Shown piece by piece: positions 37,686 through 46,790 of a stretch of DNA of 64,000 bases. The DNA lies in the NCBI RefSeq assembly GCF_900168065.1, contig NZ_FUZZ01000001.1, positions 496,001-560,000 of the forward strand. The letters are read 5' to 3'. The position numbers and the translations under genes are program-made. The stretch is from Chitinophaga ginsengisegetis (GTDB lineage: Bacteria > Bacteroidota > Bacteroidia > Chitinophagales > Chitinophagaceae). The notes under the pieces are model-generated. The model did no database searches. It was not told the origin of the DNA and was given only the letters and a program-made list of their open reading frames with translations. Numbering within the stretch: the stretch's first letter is position 1; every line of letters begins with the position of its first letter.

Positions 37686-39056
37686 TTAGAATTTTCCGGC
37701 GGGAGTAAAGAAAATATTAAACGTGGTTCCCTGGCCTAACACACTGCTTACCGTGATGGTAGCCTTATGCAGCTGCAGGATCTTTTGTGTCATAGATAAG
37801 CCAATACCATATCCATCAAAAGGATGCGCATTATCCGCGCGGTACAGCGGCATAAAGATCTTTTCGGTATCAGTTGCCGCTATACCAATGCCACGGTCGC
37901 TTACAGACAAGGTGATACCGCTGCCGGTATAAAAAAGCCGGGCACTAACGTCACGGTTATACGAAAATTTAAACGCATTGCGGATGATGTTCTGCAACGC
38001 CAGTGTCATCAGCGAACGGTTGCCGCGGATACAAAGCAGGGCAGCATCTTCCGGCAAGCCGCTGAGTTGCACATGCAGCTGCAGCGGTGGCGATTTATGA
38101 CGCCAGTACTCCGCCAGTTCCCACAATAATTCATCCAGCCGGATCAATTCACTGTTGGCTTCCGTTAAATTGGCATCTACTCTTGTAAGCTGCAACAGGC
38201 CATCCGTAATAATCTTCAGCTTCTCCGACTCACCGAGCAATGTACCCAGCGTTTGTACATATTCATCCCGGCTCCGGCTGTTCTGCAGCGTGACTTCTAT
38301 CTCCCCGATAATAGTGGTTAATGGTGTACGCAGCTCATGAGAAGCATTGGACACAAAAGAACGCTGCATATCAAAAGCCTGTTCCAGGTGTTGCAAAAGA
38401 CCATTAAAATTAGTGGCCAGTTCATCTATTTCATCTTTATTCAATCCCTGCTGCACCCGCATGTGCAGGTTATTGGAGCGGATCTTCTGCACCTGCCGGT
38501 TAATGCTTTTGATGGGTTCCAGCGCCCTGCTGGCATACCACTGCCCCATCAGGAAAGTGATCAGCAATGCCGCAAAAAACATCACGATCAGGATCCATAA
38601 AAGATACTGCAGCTGCTGGATGCCCGCGGTATTACGCGCGGTTACAATCACTACAAAGTCGCCCTGGTTATCGGGATAATAGATCCCCAATCCCGACTCT
38701 TCCTGGAAACGGAAGCGGTACACTTCCCTGTGACGGATGGTTTCCAGCAGCGACACCGGCCAGTTGTACCTTGTTTTTTCAATGAACACTGCCTGGTTAT
38801 GCTGATCATAAATATTACTGAATTCATCGGGTATCCGTTCCCGGTAGCTCTTCTCTATTTCGAGGAATTTCTTCTTCGTCAGCTCGTCCTTTTCCAGGTA
38901 CACCTGCGCCGTCACCAATGCACGCATCTGCAACAGCTTATAAAAACTGTTCTGGATGTATTGGGCAGATAACAGGTATATCAGTACGAAAACAACCGTA
39001 AGAATAATTCCCGAAATCAGGGTAAACTGCAGTGATAGCCGGTGCCGGATCTTCAT
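37686..39056 (-). CDS. Sensor histidine kinase of the metal-efflux operon
   Basis: 456 residues in CusS/CzcS style: an N-terminal membrane helix (LTVVFVLIYLLSAQYI), a periplasmic sensor domain (about 32-145), a second helix (LQYLLWILIVMFFAALLITFLM), HAMP, a HisKA domain with H240 in SNASHELRTPL, and an ATPase domain with NAFKFSYN and SDRGIGIAATD. It should autophosphorylate when periplasmic metal or stress is sensed and pass phosphate to the OmpR-type regulator 4 bp upstream in the same operon. Confidence 0.94.
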   Translation of the reverse strand: MKIRHRLSLQFTLISGIILTVVFVLIYLLSAQYIQNSFYKLLQMRALVTAQVYLEKDELTKKKFLEIEKSYRERIPDEFSNIYDQHNQAVFIEKTRYNWPVSLLETIRHREVYRFRFQEESGLGIYYPDNQGDFVVIVTARNTAGIQQLQYLLWILIVMFFAALLITFLMGQWYASRALEPIKSINRQVQKIRSNNLHMRVQQGLNKDEIDELATNFNGLLQHLEQAFDMQRSFVSNASHELRTPLTTIIGEIEVTLQNSRSRDEYVQTLGTLLGESEKLKIITDGLLQLTRVDANLTEANSELIRLDELLWELAEYWRHKSPPLQLHVQLSGLPEDAALLCIRGNRSLMTLALQNIIRNAFKFSYNRDVSARLFYTGSGITLSVSDRGIGIAATDTEKIFMPLYRADNAHPFDGYGIGLSMTQKILQLHKATITVSSVLGQGTTFNIFFTPAGKF

Positions 39057-39060
39057 AAGC

Positions 39061-39741
39061 TTATTTCTGTTTCATCACATAACCCATCCCAACTACGGTG
39101 TGGATCAGCTTTTCGCCGGTAAAGCCTTTTTCAATTTTATTCCGGAGATAATTAACGTATACATCAATGGTGTTGGTGCCCGTGTCAAACTCCAGGCCCC
39201 ATACGGCTTCAGAGATGAGCGCGCGGGACAGCACCTTGCCCGTATTACGGAGCAGCAGTTCCAGCAACGCATATTCCTTGGCAGTGAGCACAATTTCCTG
39301 TCCTTCGCGGCTGGCAGTTTTGGTATGGGTATTCAGCTGAAGGTCCGCAAACGTAAGCACCGCCTGCTCCTGGTGGAAATGACTTTTTCTTCTCGACAAC
39401 GCATTGATACGGGCTATCAGTTCGGAAAAATGAAAAGGCTTGGCGAGATAGTCGTCGGCGCCGGCATTGAGTCCTTCTACAATATCCTGTGTGGCGTTCA
39501 ACGCTGTGAGCATTAATATAGGTACACTGATTTCCAGTGCACGCAGATTTTTACATACAGCCGTTCCGTTTATACCCGGCAACATCAGGTCCAGTAAAAT
39601 GAGATCGTAATCCTGTTCCAGGGCAGCCTGCTGACCGGCAATACCATTTGTATGCACATCCACCTGGTGGTGATGCTCCTCCAGCCCGCGTTTGATGAAA
39701 GCGCCCACTTTAACTTCATCTTCTATAACCAGTATTTTCAT
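39061..39741 (-). CDS. OmpR/PhoB-family response regulator of the metal-efflux operon
   Basis: 226 residues: a receiver with phospho-acceptor D51 (LILLDLMLPG) and the conserved Lys in DDYLAKPFHFSELIARI, followed by a winged-helix domain (LTAKEYALLELLLRNTGKVLSR; TIDVYVNYLRNKIEKG). It probably activates the TolC-adaptor-RND genes downstream. Start is the first ATG and is normal for the family. A promoter-like TACTTTTG lies 29 bp upstream. Confidence 0.95.
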   Translation of the reverse strand: MKILVIEDEVKVGAFIKRGLEEHHHQVDVHTNGIAGQQAALEQDYDLILLDLMLPGINGTAVCKNLRALEISVPILMLTALNATQDIVEGLNAGADDYLAKPFHFSELIARINALSRRKSHFHQEQAVLTFADLQLNTHTKTASREGQEIVLTAKEYALLELLLRNTGKVLSRALISEAVWGLEFDTGTNTIDVYVNYLRNKIEKGFTGEKLIHTVVGMGYVMKQK

Positions 39742-39769
39742 ATCAAAAAATTATAAGCAATAACCCCTG

Positions 39770-39777
39770 CAAAAGTA
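39770..39777 (-). promoter_or_regulatory. -7 element of the efflux regulator operon
   Basis: TACTTTTG on the minus strand matches TAnnTTTG; the expected start is near 39763. ATTAAA repeats at 39799 and 39810 (11-bp spacing) lie over the -33 position and may bind the same OmpR-type regulator (autoregulation). Confidence 0.5.
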
Positions 39778-39850
39778 GGATTGTTTACCCGGGCGGGCAT
39801 TAAAGCGGGATTAAAATCGAGGTTCCTATGGACAATTTCGCAATATCTGT

Positions 39851-39858
39851 TAGCTTTG
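39851..39858 (+). promoter_or_regulatory. -7 element of the first GNAT gene
   Basis: TAGCTTTG matches TAnnTTTG 27 bp before the ATG at 39885; TATG with a 20-bp spacer is a weak -33. It is divergent from the efflux regulator promoter. Confidence 0.5.
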
Positions 39859-39884
39859 CTCCAACCTAAACCGGCAACCGTATC

Positions 39885-40439
39885 ATGCATTTACCCGTTT
39901 TAAGTACCGGCGACCTGGTGCTGAGACCCATAGAAGATAAGGATACCGCTGCCCTCTTCAGGCATTTTTCAGATGATGCGGTCACAAAATATATGGACAT
40001 TGATTCTTTTTCCAATATCAGTGAAGCCACACATATTATACAGTTCTTCCGCCAAAGCCTGGAAAAGGAAGAAGGCATGCGATGGGCCATCACACTGGCC
40101 GGAAAGGACGAACTGATAGGCACCTGCGGATATCACAAAATCAACAAAACACATTTCAAAGCGGAAATCGGGTACGACCTGCAACCGGTTTACTGGGGCA
40201 AAGGCGTGATGAAAGAAGCCATCAGCGCCATGCTCACCTATGGCTATGAGGAATTACAGTTCAACCGCATTGAAGCCTTTGTGGACCCGGAAAACCAGGC
40301 GTCTTCCAAATTATTAAGCAGACTGGGATTCCGGTATGAAGGTTTTTTAAGAGATGCCTTCTTTGAAAAAGGAAAATTTGTAAACGCAGAACTCTACAGT
40401 CTTTTAAGACACGAACATACACGGGAATCTATTTTCTAA
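39885..40439 (+). CDS. GNAT acetyltransferase, RimJ/RimL-like
   Basis: 184 residues with the full GNAT fold: LVLRPIEDKDTAALFRHFSD at the start, AEIGYDLQPVYWGKGVMKEAI as the acetyl-CoA pyrophosphate loop (variant Q/R-x-x-G-x-G/A), and VDPENQASSKLLSRLGFRYEG. The RimJ/RimL branch acetylates N-termini of ribosomal proteins or other amines. The following GNAT gene starts 12 bp later, so the two are probably co-transcribed. Confidence 0.88.
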   Translation: MHLPVLSTGDLVLRPIEDKDTAALFRHFSDDAVTKYMDIDSFSNISEATHIIQFFRQSLEKEEGMRWAITLAGKDELIGTCGYHKINKTHFKAEIGYDLQPVYWGKGVMKEAISAMLTYGYEELQFNRIEAFVDPENQASSKLLSRLGFRYEGFLRDAFFEKGKFVNAELYSLLRHEHTRESIF

Positions 40440-40451
40440 TTGTTATATACC

Positions 40452-40946
40452 ATGAGCTTACAATTCCGGCATGCTACAGAAGCCGACCTGCCACGGATCG
40501 TTGAAATTTATAACACTACTATCGCCGGCCGGATGGTGACCGCCGATACGGCGCCTGTTACCGTGGAAAGCCGGCTGCCCTGGTTTCATGCACACAACAG
40601 CACTCACCGTCCGTTGTGGATGATAGACGACGACGGCAGCAATGTAGGCTGGATGAGCTTTCAGTCTTTTTACGGCCGCCCCGCCTATAACGGTACCGTG
40701 GAAGTAAGTATCTACCTTGATGAAACCGCCCGTGGCAAAGGATTAGGCAAAAAAATACTGCAACATGCCATTACCGTAGCACCGGAATTTGGTGTGCAAA
40801 CCCTGCTGGGTTTCATCTTTGCACACAATGAACCCAGTCTGAAACTGTTTATGAATATGGGTTTTGAAGAATGGGCGCACCTGCCGGAAATTGCGGTGCT
40901 GGATGGTGTGGAAAGAAGCTTGAAAATTTTAGGAAGAAAGATCTGA
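40452..40946 (+). CDS. GNAT acetyltransferase, phosphinothricin acetyltransferase-like
   Basis: 164 residues from the ATG at 40452; a TTG 4 codons upstream is less likely. The layout and motifs (FRHATEADLPRIVEIYN; EVSIYLDETARGKGLGKKIL; AHNEPSLKLFMNMGFEEWAHLP) match the Pat/Bar-type and YncA-like subgroup, which acetylate small amines such as methionine sulfone or phosphinothricin. The true substrate is unknown. It is co-directional with another GNAT gene. Confidence 0.86.
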   Translation: MSLQFRHATEADLPRIVEIYNTTIAGRMVTADTAPVTVESRLPWFHAHNSTHRPLWMIDDDGSNVGWMSFQSFYGRPAYNGTVEVSIYLDETARGKGLGKKILQHAITVAPEFGVQTLLGFIFAHNEPSLKLFMNMGFEEWAHLPEIAVLDGVERSLKILGRKI

Positions 40947-41007
40947 CCCCGGCTACAACATTCCTTCAGTTTTCGGGGATAATTTCGGACCGTAAATCAG
41001 GAAAAAT

Positions 41008-41424
41008 ATGTGGTGGTTTTATGCATTGCTATCCGCTTTCTTCGCGGCACTAACCGCTATCCTCGCCAAAATCGGGGTAGCGGACATCCCATCCAACCTG
41101 GCTACCGCCATCAGAACTATCGTGATATTGGTGCTGGCCTGGGCTATTGTATTTGCAAGAGGGGAATATAAAAGTTTCGGCGCCGTATCAAAACACGGAC
41201 TGCTCTTCCTCGTATTATCCGGCATTGCTACCGGCTGTTCGTGGATCTTTTATTTTAAAGCGCTCCAAATCGGCAAAGTATCACAGGTAGCACCGGTGGA
41301 CAAGCTCAGTGTAGCGCTCACCATAATCCTGTCAGCCATTTTCCTGCATGAAGCACTCACCTGGAAAACAGCCATCGGCGCCGGACTCATTATAGCCGGT
41401 ACATTGGTGCTCATCTTAAAATAA
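41008..41424 (+). CDS. Half-size EamA-family (DMT) transporter
   Basis: 138 residues with four to five membrane helices and one EamA unit (FYALLSAFFAALTAILAKIG ... APVDKLSVALTIILSAIFLHE ... TAIGAGLIIAGTLVLIL). Classical EamA exporters have two units, so this protein would need to dimerise, as the small multidrug-resistance proteins do. Substrate unknown. It ends 33 bp before the convergent SufR-like gene. Confidence 0.85.
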   Translation: MWWFYALLSAFFAALTAILAKIGVADIPSNLATAIRTIVILVLAWAIVFARGEYKSFGAVSKHGLLFLVLSGIATGCSWIFYFKALQIGKVSQVAPVDKLSVALTIILSAIFLHEALTWKTAIGAGLIIAGTLVLILK

Positions 41425-41457
41425 AATCAAAAAAATCAGCGTCAACCTCCGCGGCAT

Positions 41458-42099
41458 TTACTCCGCTTCTATTTTGTACACACAACGGCGGGCGCCGTTG
41501 ATAATGTGTTCCATCCGCGACACATTCATTTTTTCTCCGAGTATGCTGACAAACGTCCTCATCTCGGAAGTACAGATATTATCACATTCTGTGGCGGCAC
41601 AGCAAATGGGACAGTGATTCTCTATAAAATAATAGGTATCGCCTTCTTTTTTCCATTCAGCCAGGTAGCCTTCCCCGGAACGGATGGCCGCAAACGAGGT
41701 AAGCCGGTTTTCAATACCGTTAACCCCTTCCAGGGCACTGCTGTATTTTTCCAGCTGGCTTTTCTCCCGGGCGTTCACTACGTTATCGAGCGCTTCCTTA
41801 CCCAGCACATTCTTAATGGTCTGGATCAGCTGAAGGGTGAGTTCGGTATGTGTGTCGGGAAAACGGGCATTACCCAGGGGGGTAAGGCTCCATATTAAAA
41901 CAGGGCGTCCTACGCCCTTGGAAGCACTTTCCGATTGTACCAATCCTTCTTCTGCCAGTTTGAGCAGTTGAAGCCTGGCGCCCTCTCCGGTAATACCCAA
42001 TTCATTGGCCAATTCTGCTGCAGACAGCGGTCCCCGGGTCTTGAGCAACGTCAAAAACCGTTCGGCAGCATTCTTGGTTCGTATTGGATAATTTTCCAA
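41458..42099 (-). CDS. SufR-like helix-turn-helix repressor with a cysteine cluster
   Basis: 213 residues. The N-terminal winged helix (LLKTRGPLSAAELANELGITGEGARLQLLKLAEEGLV) binds DNA. The C-terminal half carries C163, C166, C167, C172, C176 and C206 in NHCPICCAATECDNIC and GARRCVYKI, matching the Fe-S cluster-binding pattern of SufR-like regulators. Such proteins repress suf genes while a cluster is bound and release them when clusters are lost. Its divergent placement next to a complete suf operon makes this role very likely. The shared 138-bp control region holds a candidate operator. Confidence 0.9.
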   Translation of the reverse strand: MENYPIRTKNAAERFLTLLKTRGPLSAAELANELGITGEGARLQLLKLAEEGLVQSESASKGVGRPVLIWSLTPLGNARFPDTHTELTLQLIQTIKNVLGKEALDNVVNAREKSQLEKYSSALEGVNGIENRLTSFAAIRSGEGYLAEWKKEGDTYYFIENHCPICCAATECDNICTSEMRTFVSILGEKMNVSRMEHIINGARRCVYKIEAE

Positions 42100-42106
42100 G
42101 TTCTTA

Positions 42107-42137
42107 CTTGTTTTATTCTCAAATATCGGTATTTTTG
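42107..42137 (+). promoter_or_regulatory. Promoter of the suf operon
   Basis: CTTG (42107-42110), a 19-bp spacer and TATTTTTG (42130-42137) match TTTG-N19-TAnnTTTG in all but the first base. The expected start is near 42144, which puts the inverted repeat at 42175-42208 inside the 5' leader. Confidence 0.7.
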
Positions 42138-42174
42138 TGAAAGCTAAAAAAAAGATTTTGGGATTTTGGTGAGT

Positions 42175-42208
42175 TTATGAGATCCTTCATCAAAATTTAA
42201 TCTCATAA
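42175..42208. promoter_or_regulatory. 9-bp perfect inverted repeat, candidate SufR-like operator
   Basis: TTATGAGAT (42175-42183) and ATCTCATAA (42200-42208) are perfect inverted copies, separated by 16 bp. The centre lies about 47 bp after the predicted transcription start and 46 bp before the first ATG, where a bound dimer could block transcription. The arms do not match the CAAC-N6-GTTG site recalled for cyanobacterial SufR. Confidence 0.5.
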
Positions 42209-42237
42209 TCATTTAAATCTCTAAAAGTTAAATATTA

Positions 42238-42807
42238 ATGAACGTCCTGATATTTAATGGTGCAATAGATGATCGTCCTTATGCCACGGCTAACCAGCTG
42301 GCGGTGTATCTGACGGAACAGTTAAAAGAGAAAGGATTTTCCCCGGAGATTTTCAGTCTGGGTAACGCCCAAATCCCCTTTTTCTCCCAGGCGGAAGCAG
42401 GAACAAAACCACCCGCAGTAGACGCCATGTGCAAAGCTTTTTGCAAGGCGGATCTGCATATCTGGATGACTCCTTTATATCACGGCAGCATGACAGGCGC
42501 CATGAAAAATTGCCTGGACTGGCTCGAAATGACAAGCAAGAACCAGCGTCCTTATTTAACAGGAAAGGTTGTAGCTTTGCTGTCCTGGGCGGACGGCACC
42601 CAGGCCATGCAGGGTATAAATGCGATGGACGCAGTGGCAAAGGCGCTAAGGGCATGGGTTTTACCATATTCCCTGCCTATTTTGAAAGACAACCTGTATG
42701 ACCCGGAAACCCGCGGGTTCACTGAGTTCTATAAAAATAAACTGGATACGATGGTGCAGTTACTGTGTGCGGCTAAATCGCATGTAGTGGCTGGTATTGA
42801 AGGATAA
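42238..42807 (+). CDS. NAD(P)H-dependent FMN reductase-like protein
   Basis: 189 residues of the flavodoxin-like NADPH-dependent FMN reductase family. The phosphate-binding N-terminus is MNVLIFNGAIDDRPYATANQLA; the flavin loop PLYHGSMTGAMKNCLDWLEM is well conserved. First gene after the suf promoter, 55 bp before sufA, so it is probably co-regulated with Fe-S assembly and may supply reducing power or respond to oxidative stress (inference). It contains several cysteines (C50, C54 region, CMAGA-free) without a known motif. Confidence 0.85.
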   Translation: MNVLIFNGAIDDRPYATANQLAVYLTEQLKEKGFSPEIFSLGNAQIPFFSQAEAGTKPPAVDAMCKAFCKADLHIWMTPLYHGSMTGAMKNCLDWLEMTSKNQRPYLTGKVVALLSWADGTQAMQGINAMDAVAKALRAWVLPYSLPILKDNLYDPETRGFTEFYKNKLDTMVQLLCAAKSHVVAGIEG

Positions 42808-42862
42808 ACAGATAAGGAAGGCCGGGAAACCGGTAAATAGCTAATTAAAACAAATTCTGAGT

Positions 42863-43189
42863 ATGATAACCGTTTCAGAAAAAGCAGGAGAATATATCAA
42901 AGCGCTGATGGAAAAAGAACATCATGCGCCGGGCACCTTTGTGCGTGTAGGCGTAAAAGGTGGTGGTTGCTCAGGTCTTGAATATGTGATGAAATTTGAA
43001 GCAACTGAAGAAGAAGGCGACCAGGTTTTTGAAGATAAAGGCGTAAAAGTAGTGGTACAAATGAAAAGCCTCCTGTACCTGTATGGTACAGAACTGGACT
43101 ATTCTGATGGACTCAACGGAAAAGGCCTCTACTTTAATAATCCAAATGCAACCAGAACGTGTAGCTGCGGCGAAAGCTTTGCGGTTTAA
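42863..43189 (+). CDS. sufA: A-type iron-sulfur carrier SufA/IscA
   Basis: 108 residues. The three conserved cysteines are C36 (GGGCSGLEY), C100 and C102 (TCSCGESF), the classic A-type set that binds and passes on Fe-S clusters. Length is normal. It lies 13 bp before sufB. Confidence 0.95.
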   Translation: MITVSEKAGEYIKALMEKEHHAPGTFVRVGVKGGGCSGLEYVMKFEATEEEGDQVFEDKGVKVVVQMKSLLYLYGTELDYSDGLNGKGLYFNNPNATRTCSCGESFAV

Positions 43190-43202
43190 ATATTAAACTT
43201 GT

Positions 43203-44648
43203 ATGATCAACAGTAACGAAATAATTGATGATATAGCCAATAAGGAGTACGAGTTTGGCTTTAGCACCGATATTGAAATGGATATAGCTCCTCCGGGGCT
43301 GAATGAAGATATCATCCGTTTTATTTCGGCGAAGAAGAATGAGCCCGAATGGCTGCTGGAATGGCGCCTGAAGGGATTTGCCGCGTTTAAGAAAATGGAA
43401 TTCCCGAAATGGCAGCACTTTGAAATGCCTAAGCTCGATCTGCAGGCACTTTCCTACTATGCCGCCCCCCGTAAGAAAAAACAGCTCAACAGCCTGGATG
43501 AAGTAGATCCGGAACTGCTGGCTACCTTCGCAAAACTGGGTATTCCCCTGAACGAACAGAAAGCCCTTACCGGTGTAGCCGTAGATGCCGTTTTCGACAG
43601 CGTTTCCGTAGCCACCACTTTCAAAGGAAAACTGAAAGAAATGGGCGTGATCTTCTGCTCTTTCGGTGAAGCAGTACAGGAACATCCCGACCTGGTAAAG
43701 AAATACCTGGGCAGCGTGGTTCCACACACTGACAACATCTTCGCAGCACTCAACGCCGCTGTATTTTCCGACGGCTCCTTCGTATACATTCCCAAAGGCG
43801 TACGCTGCCCGATGGAACTGAGCACTTACTTCCGTATCAATGCACAGAACACCGGACAATTTGAACGTACCCTGATCATTGCAGACGATAACAGCTACGT
43901 AAGCTACCTCGAAGGCTGTACCGCTCCTATGCGTGATGAAAATCAACTGCACGCAGCAGTAGTGGAACTGATAGCACTCGAACAGGCGGAAATAAAATAT
44001 TCTACCGTACAAAACTGGTATCCCGGCGATAAAGACGGTAAAGGCGGTATCTATAACTTCGTTACCAAAAGAGGTATCTGCAAAGGCGCTGCCAGCAAGA
44101 TCTCCTGGACACAGGTAGAAACCGGCTCCGCTATTACCTGGAAATATCCCAGCGTAATCCTGCAGGGCGACCACTCCGAAGGTGAATTTTACTCCGTAGC
44201 AGTAGTCCGTAACAAACAGATCGCTGATACCGGTACCAAAATCCACCACATCGGTAAAGGCACCAAAAGCCGTATCATCTCCAAAGGTATTTCTGCCGGC
44301 AGAGGTGACAACAGCTACCGCGGCCTGGTATCCGTTGGGCCACGTGCCGACAATGCACGTAATTTCACCCAGTGCGATTCCCTGCTCATCGGTAACCAAT
44401 GCGGCTCACACACGTTCCCGTATATCGAATCAAGAAACAAAACTGCCATGATCGAACACGAAGCCACCACTTCGAAAATCGGTGAAGACCAGATCTTCTA
44501 CCTGAACCAGCGTGGCATCGACAGCGAAAAAGCAGTAGCCCTGATCGTAAACGGTTATGTGAAGGAAGTACTGAACCAGCTCCCAATGGAGTTTGCAGTG
44601 GAAGCACAAAAATTATTATCTATTACACTTGAAGGAAGCGTTGGATAA
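43203..44648 (+). CDS. sufB: Fe-S cluster assembly scaffold SufB
   Basis: 481 residues of the SufB/SufD family, the scaffold of the SufBC2D complex. It shows the family core ([55 protein letters not shown]) and the C-terminal right-handed beta-helix with [22 protein letters not shown] and RGI-DSEKA segments. Conserved Cys and Glu residues in the helix are thought to hold the nascent cluster. Length is normal, and no truncation is seen. Confidence 0.97.
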   Translation: MINSNEIIDDIANKEYEFGFSTDIEMDIAPPGLNEDIIRFISAKKNEPEWLLEWRLKGFAAFKKMEFPKWQHFEMPKLDLQALSYYAAPRKKKQLNSLDEVDPELLATFAKLGIPLNEQKALTGVAVDAVFDSVSVATTFKGKLKEMGVIFCSFGEAVQEHPDLVKKYLGSVVPHTDNIFAALNAAVFSDGSFVYIPKGVRCPMELSTYFRINAQNTGQFERTLIIADDNSYVSYLEGCTAPMRDENQLHAAVVELIALEQAEIKYSTVQNWYPGDKDGKGGIYNFVTKRGICKGAASKISWTQVETGSAITWKYPSVILQGDHSEGEFYSVAVVRNKQIADTGTKIHHIGKGTKSRIISKGISAGRGDNSYRGLVSVGPRADNARNFTQCDSLLIGNQCGSHTFPYIESRNKTAMIEHEATTSKIGEDQIFYLNQRGIDSEKAVALIVNGYVKEVLNQLPMEFAVEAQKLLSITLEGSVG

Positions 44649-44690
44649 CTCATTATCCAATTAATACATACAGAACGAAATAAAACAATC

Positions 44691-45455
44691 ATGCTGACGA
44701 TTAAAAATCTGCACGCAGAAGTAGAAGGGAAAAAAATTCTGAAAGGCATTAATCTCGAAATAAACAAAGGAGAAATGCACGCCATCATGGGACCTAACGG
44801 TTCCGGCAAAAGCTCACTGGCTTCTGTTCTGGCGGGACGGGATAACTACACTGTCACCGAAGGTGAAGTTTGGTTCAACGGCAAAAATCTGCTGGATATG
44901 GCTCCGGAAGAACGCGCCCGCGAAGGTGTTTTCCTCGCTTTTCAATACCCCGTAGAAATTCCAGGTGTTTCTAACCTCAACTTCCTCAAAACCGCACTGA
45001 ACGAAATCAGGGCGTATAAAGGTCTCCCGGCCCTCGAAGCCAGGGAATTCCTGAAGCTGACCAAAGAAAAACAACAACTGGTTGACTTCCACTCCAACCT
45101 GATGAACCGTTCCCTCAACGAAGGATTCAGCGGTGGCGAAAAGAAACGTAACGAAATTTTCCAACTCGCTATGCTGGATCCACAGCTGGCCATACTGGAT
45201 GAAACAGATTCCGGACTGGATATCGATGCACTGCGTATTGTTTCAAATGGTGTAAACAAATTACGCGATGCAGAAAAATCTTTCGTAGTGATTACTCACT
45301 ATCAACGCCTGCTGGAGTATATCATACCTGACTTTGTGCATGTATTATACAACGGCCGTATCATTAAAACCGGTACCAAAGAACTGGCACTGGAACTCGA
45401 AGAAAGAGGATACGACTGGCTGAAAGAGGAATTACATTTGAAAGAATCTGTATAA
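44691..45455 (+). CDS. sufC: Fe-S cluster assembly ATPase SufC
   Basis: 254 residues of the ABC ATPase SufC. Walker A is GPNGSGKSS, the ABC signature FSGGEKKRNEI, Walker B LAILDETDSGLDIDAL, and the H-loop VITHYQRLL. It powers conformational change of SufBD. A 42-bp gap follows sufB and 8 bp precede sufD. Confidence 0.97.
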   Translation: MLTIKNLHAEVEGKKILKGINLEINKGEMHAIMGPNGSGKSSLASVLAGRDNYTVTEGEVWFNGKNLLDMAPEERAREGVFLAFQYPVEIPGVSNLNFLKTALNEIRAYKGLPALEAREFLKLTKEKQQLVDFHSNLMNRSLNEGFSGGEKKRNEIFQLAMLDPQLAILDETDSGLDIDALRIVSNGVNKLRDAEKSFVVITHYQRLLEYIIPDFVHVLYNGRIIKTGTKELALELEERGYDWLKEELHLKESV

Positions 45456-45463
45456 AAAGAACT

Positions 45464-46783
45464 ATGACAAGCGATATGATATTGCCATTTTACCAGGCGT
45501 TAACAGAAGATGTAAATGCACTGTCGGCACAGGTTCCGGCCCTCGCTACGGATACGCTGCAGGACATCCGCCGCAAGGCGCTGGAGCGTTTCTCTGCAAT
45601 AGGCTTGCCTACGCTGAAAACGGAAGCATGGCGCTACACGAATATTCAGCGCTACCTGAAAGAGTTTCCTTATGAACTGCTCTCTACCGCTTCCCCTGTT
45701 TCAGAAGCAGTAATAAACAGCACCGCTATTCCTGAGCTGGACTGCTACCGCATCGTGCTGGTAAATGGCCACCTGCAGGCGGATCAGTCTACCCTGCCGC
45801 AAGGTAAAGGTATTACCGTTGGCGCCATGAGCGCCCATACTACCGCACCAGGCTTTGTTACTTATTTCAACGAACAGCACCACCTGGCCGCCGAATCATT
45901 GGCACAGCTGAATACAGCCCTCTTCGCAGATGGCCTGTATCTTGAACTGGCTGCCAATACCGTGCTCGATAAACCAATACATGTAGTAAACGTTTACTCC
46001 TGTACAGCGCACGCCTTCATTCAGCCACGCCACCTGTGGATCCTGAACAGAAACGCGGCCGCTACTATCATCGAAACTTCCGTACACCCGGAAACCGCCA
46101 CCATCGCTTTTGCGAACAGTGTACTGGAAACCGTGGTACTGGAAAATGCAGAACTGTGGCATTATAATGTACAACAGGGCGCCGAAAGCTTCCGCGAAGT
46201 ACATACCACTGCTGCACAGCAACACAAAGACAGCCGTTATCACCATTTTAATTTCACCCTGCCAAACACCCCGTTCACCCGTAACAACCTGAGCGTGGCC
46301 CTGAATGGCAGTCATACCGAAACTAATCTGAACGGTTTATATATTGCCAGCAAACACCAGCATGTAGATAACCATACCTTTATGGATCACATCATGCCCG
46401 ATTGCAACAGCAACGAACTGTACAAAGGCGTACTGCTCGATAACGCCAACGGCGTATTTACCGGCAAGATCCTTGTACACCAGGAAGCACAGAAAACAAA
46501 TGCTTTCCAGCAGAACAATAACCTCCTGCTCGGTGCCAAAGCGGACATCAACTCCCAGCCTCAGCTGGAAATTTATGCCGACGACGTAAAGTGCAGCCAC
46601 GGTTTTACTGCCGGTCAGTTCAGTGAAGAGTCCATGTTCTACCTCCGCTCACGCGGTATAGGCGAAGATGCGGCAAAAGCACTGATGGTAAACGCCTTCT
46701 CCCACGACATCACAGATGCAGTGAAGGTGCCTGCCCTGCAACATTTCCTGCAGACGCAGATTGCGGAGATCATGAATAACTAA
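45464..46783 (+). CDS. sufD: Fe-S cluster assembly protein SufD
   Basis: 439 residues of the SufB/SufD family, partner of SufB in the scaffold. The N-terminal helical part (LTEDVNALSAQVPAL; TLKTEAWRYTNIQRYLKE) is followed by a beta-helix, and the C-terminus matches the family (DDVKCSHGFTAGQFSEESMFYLRSRG). A second ATG 4 codons in is a possible start. It is 7 bp upstream of sufS. Confidence 0.95.
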   Translation: MTSDMILPFYQALTEDVNALSAQVPALATDTLQDIRRKALERFSAIGLPTLKTEAWRYTNIQRYLKEFPYELLSTASPVSEAVINSTAIPELDCYRIVLVNGHLQADQSTLPQGKGITVGAMSAHTTAPGFVTYFNEQHHLAAESLAQLNTALFADGLYLELAANTVLDKPIHVVNVYSCTAHAFIQPRHLWILNRNAAATIIETSVHPETATIAFANSVLETVVLENAELWHYNVQQGAESFREVHTTAAQQHKDSRYHHFNFTLPNTPFTRNNLSVALNGSHTETNLNGLYIASKHQHVDNHTFMDHIMPDCNSNELYKGVLLDNANGVFTGKILVHQEAQKTNAFQQNNNLLLGAKADINSQPQLEIYADDVKCSHGFTAGQFSEESMFYLRSRGIGEDAAKALMVNAFSHDITDAVKVPALQHFLQTQIAEIMNN

Positions 46784-46790
46784 TTTTACA

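Noticed and set aside
43134..44399. 421-codon open frame antisense to sufB, and a 318-codon one antisense to sufS
   Set aside because: Both lie wholly or mostly within conserved suf genes and show no recognisable protein features; they are codon-bias shadows.
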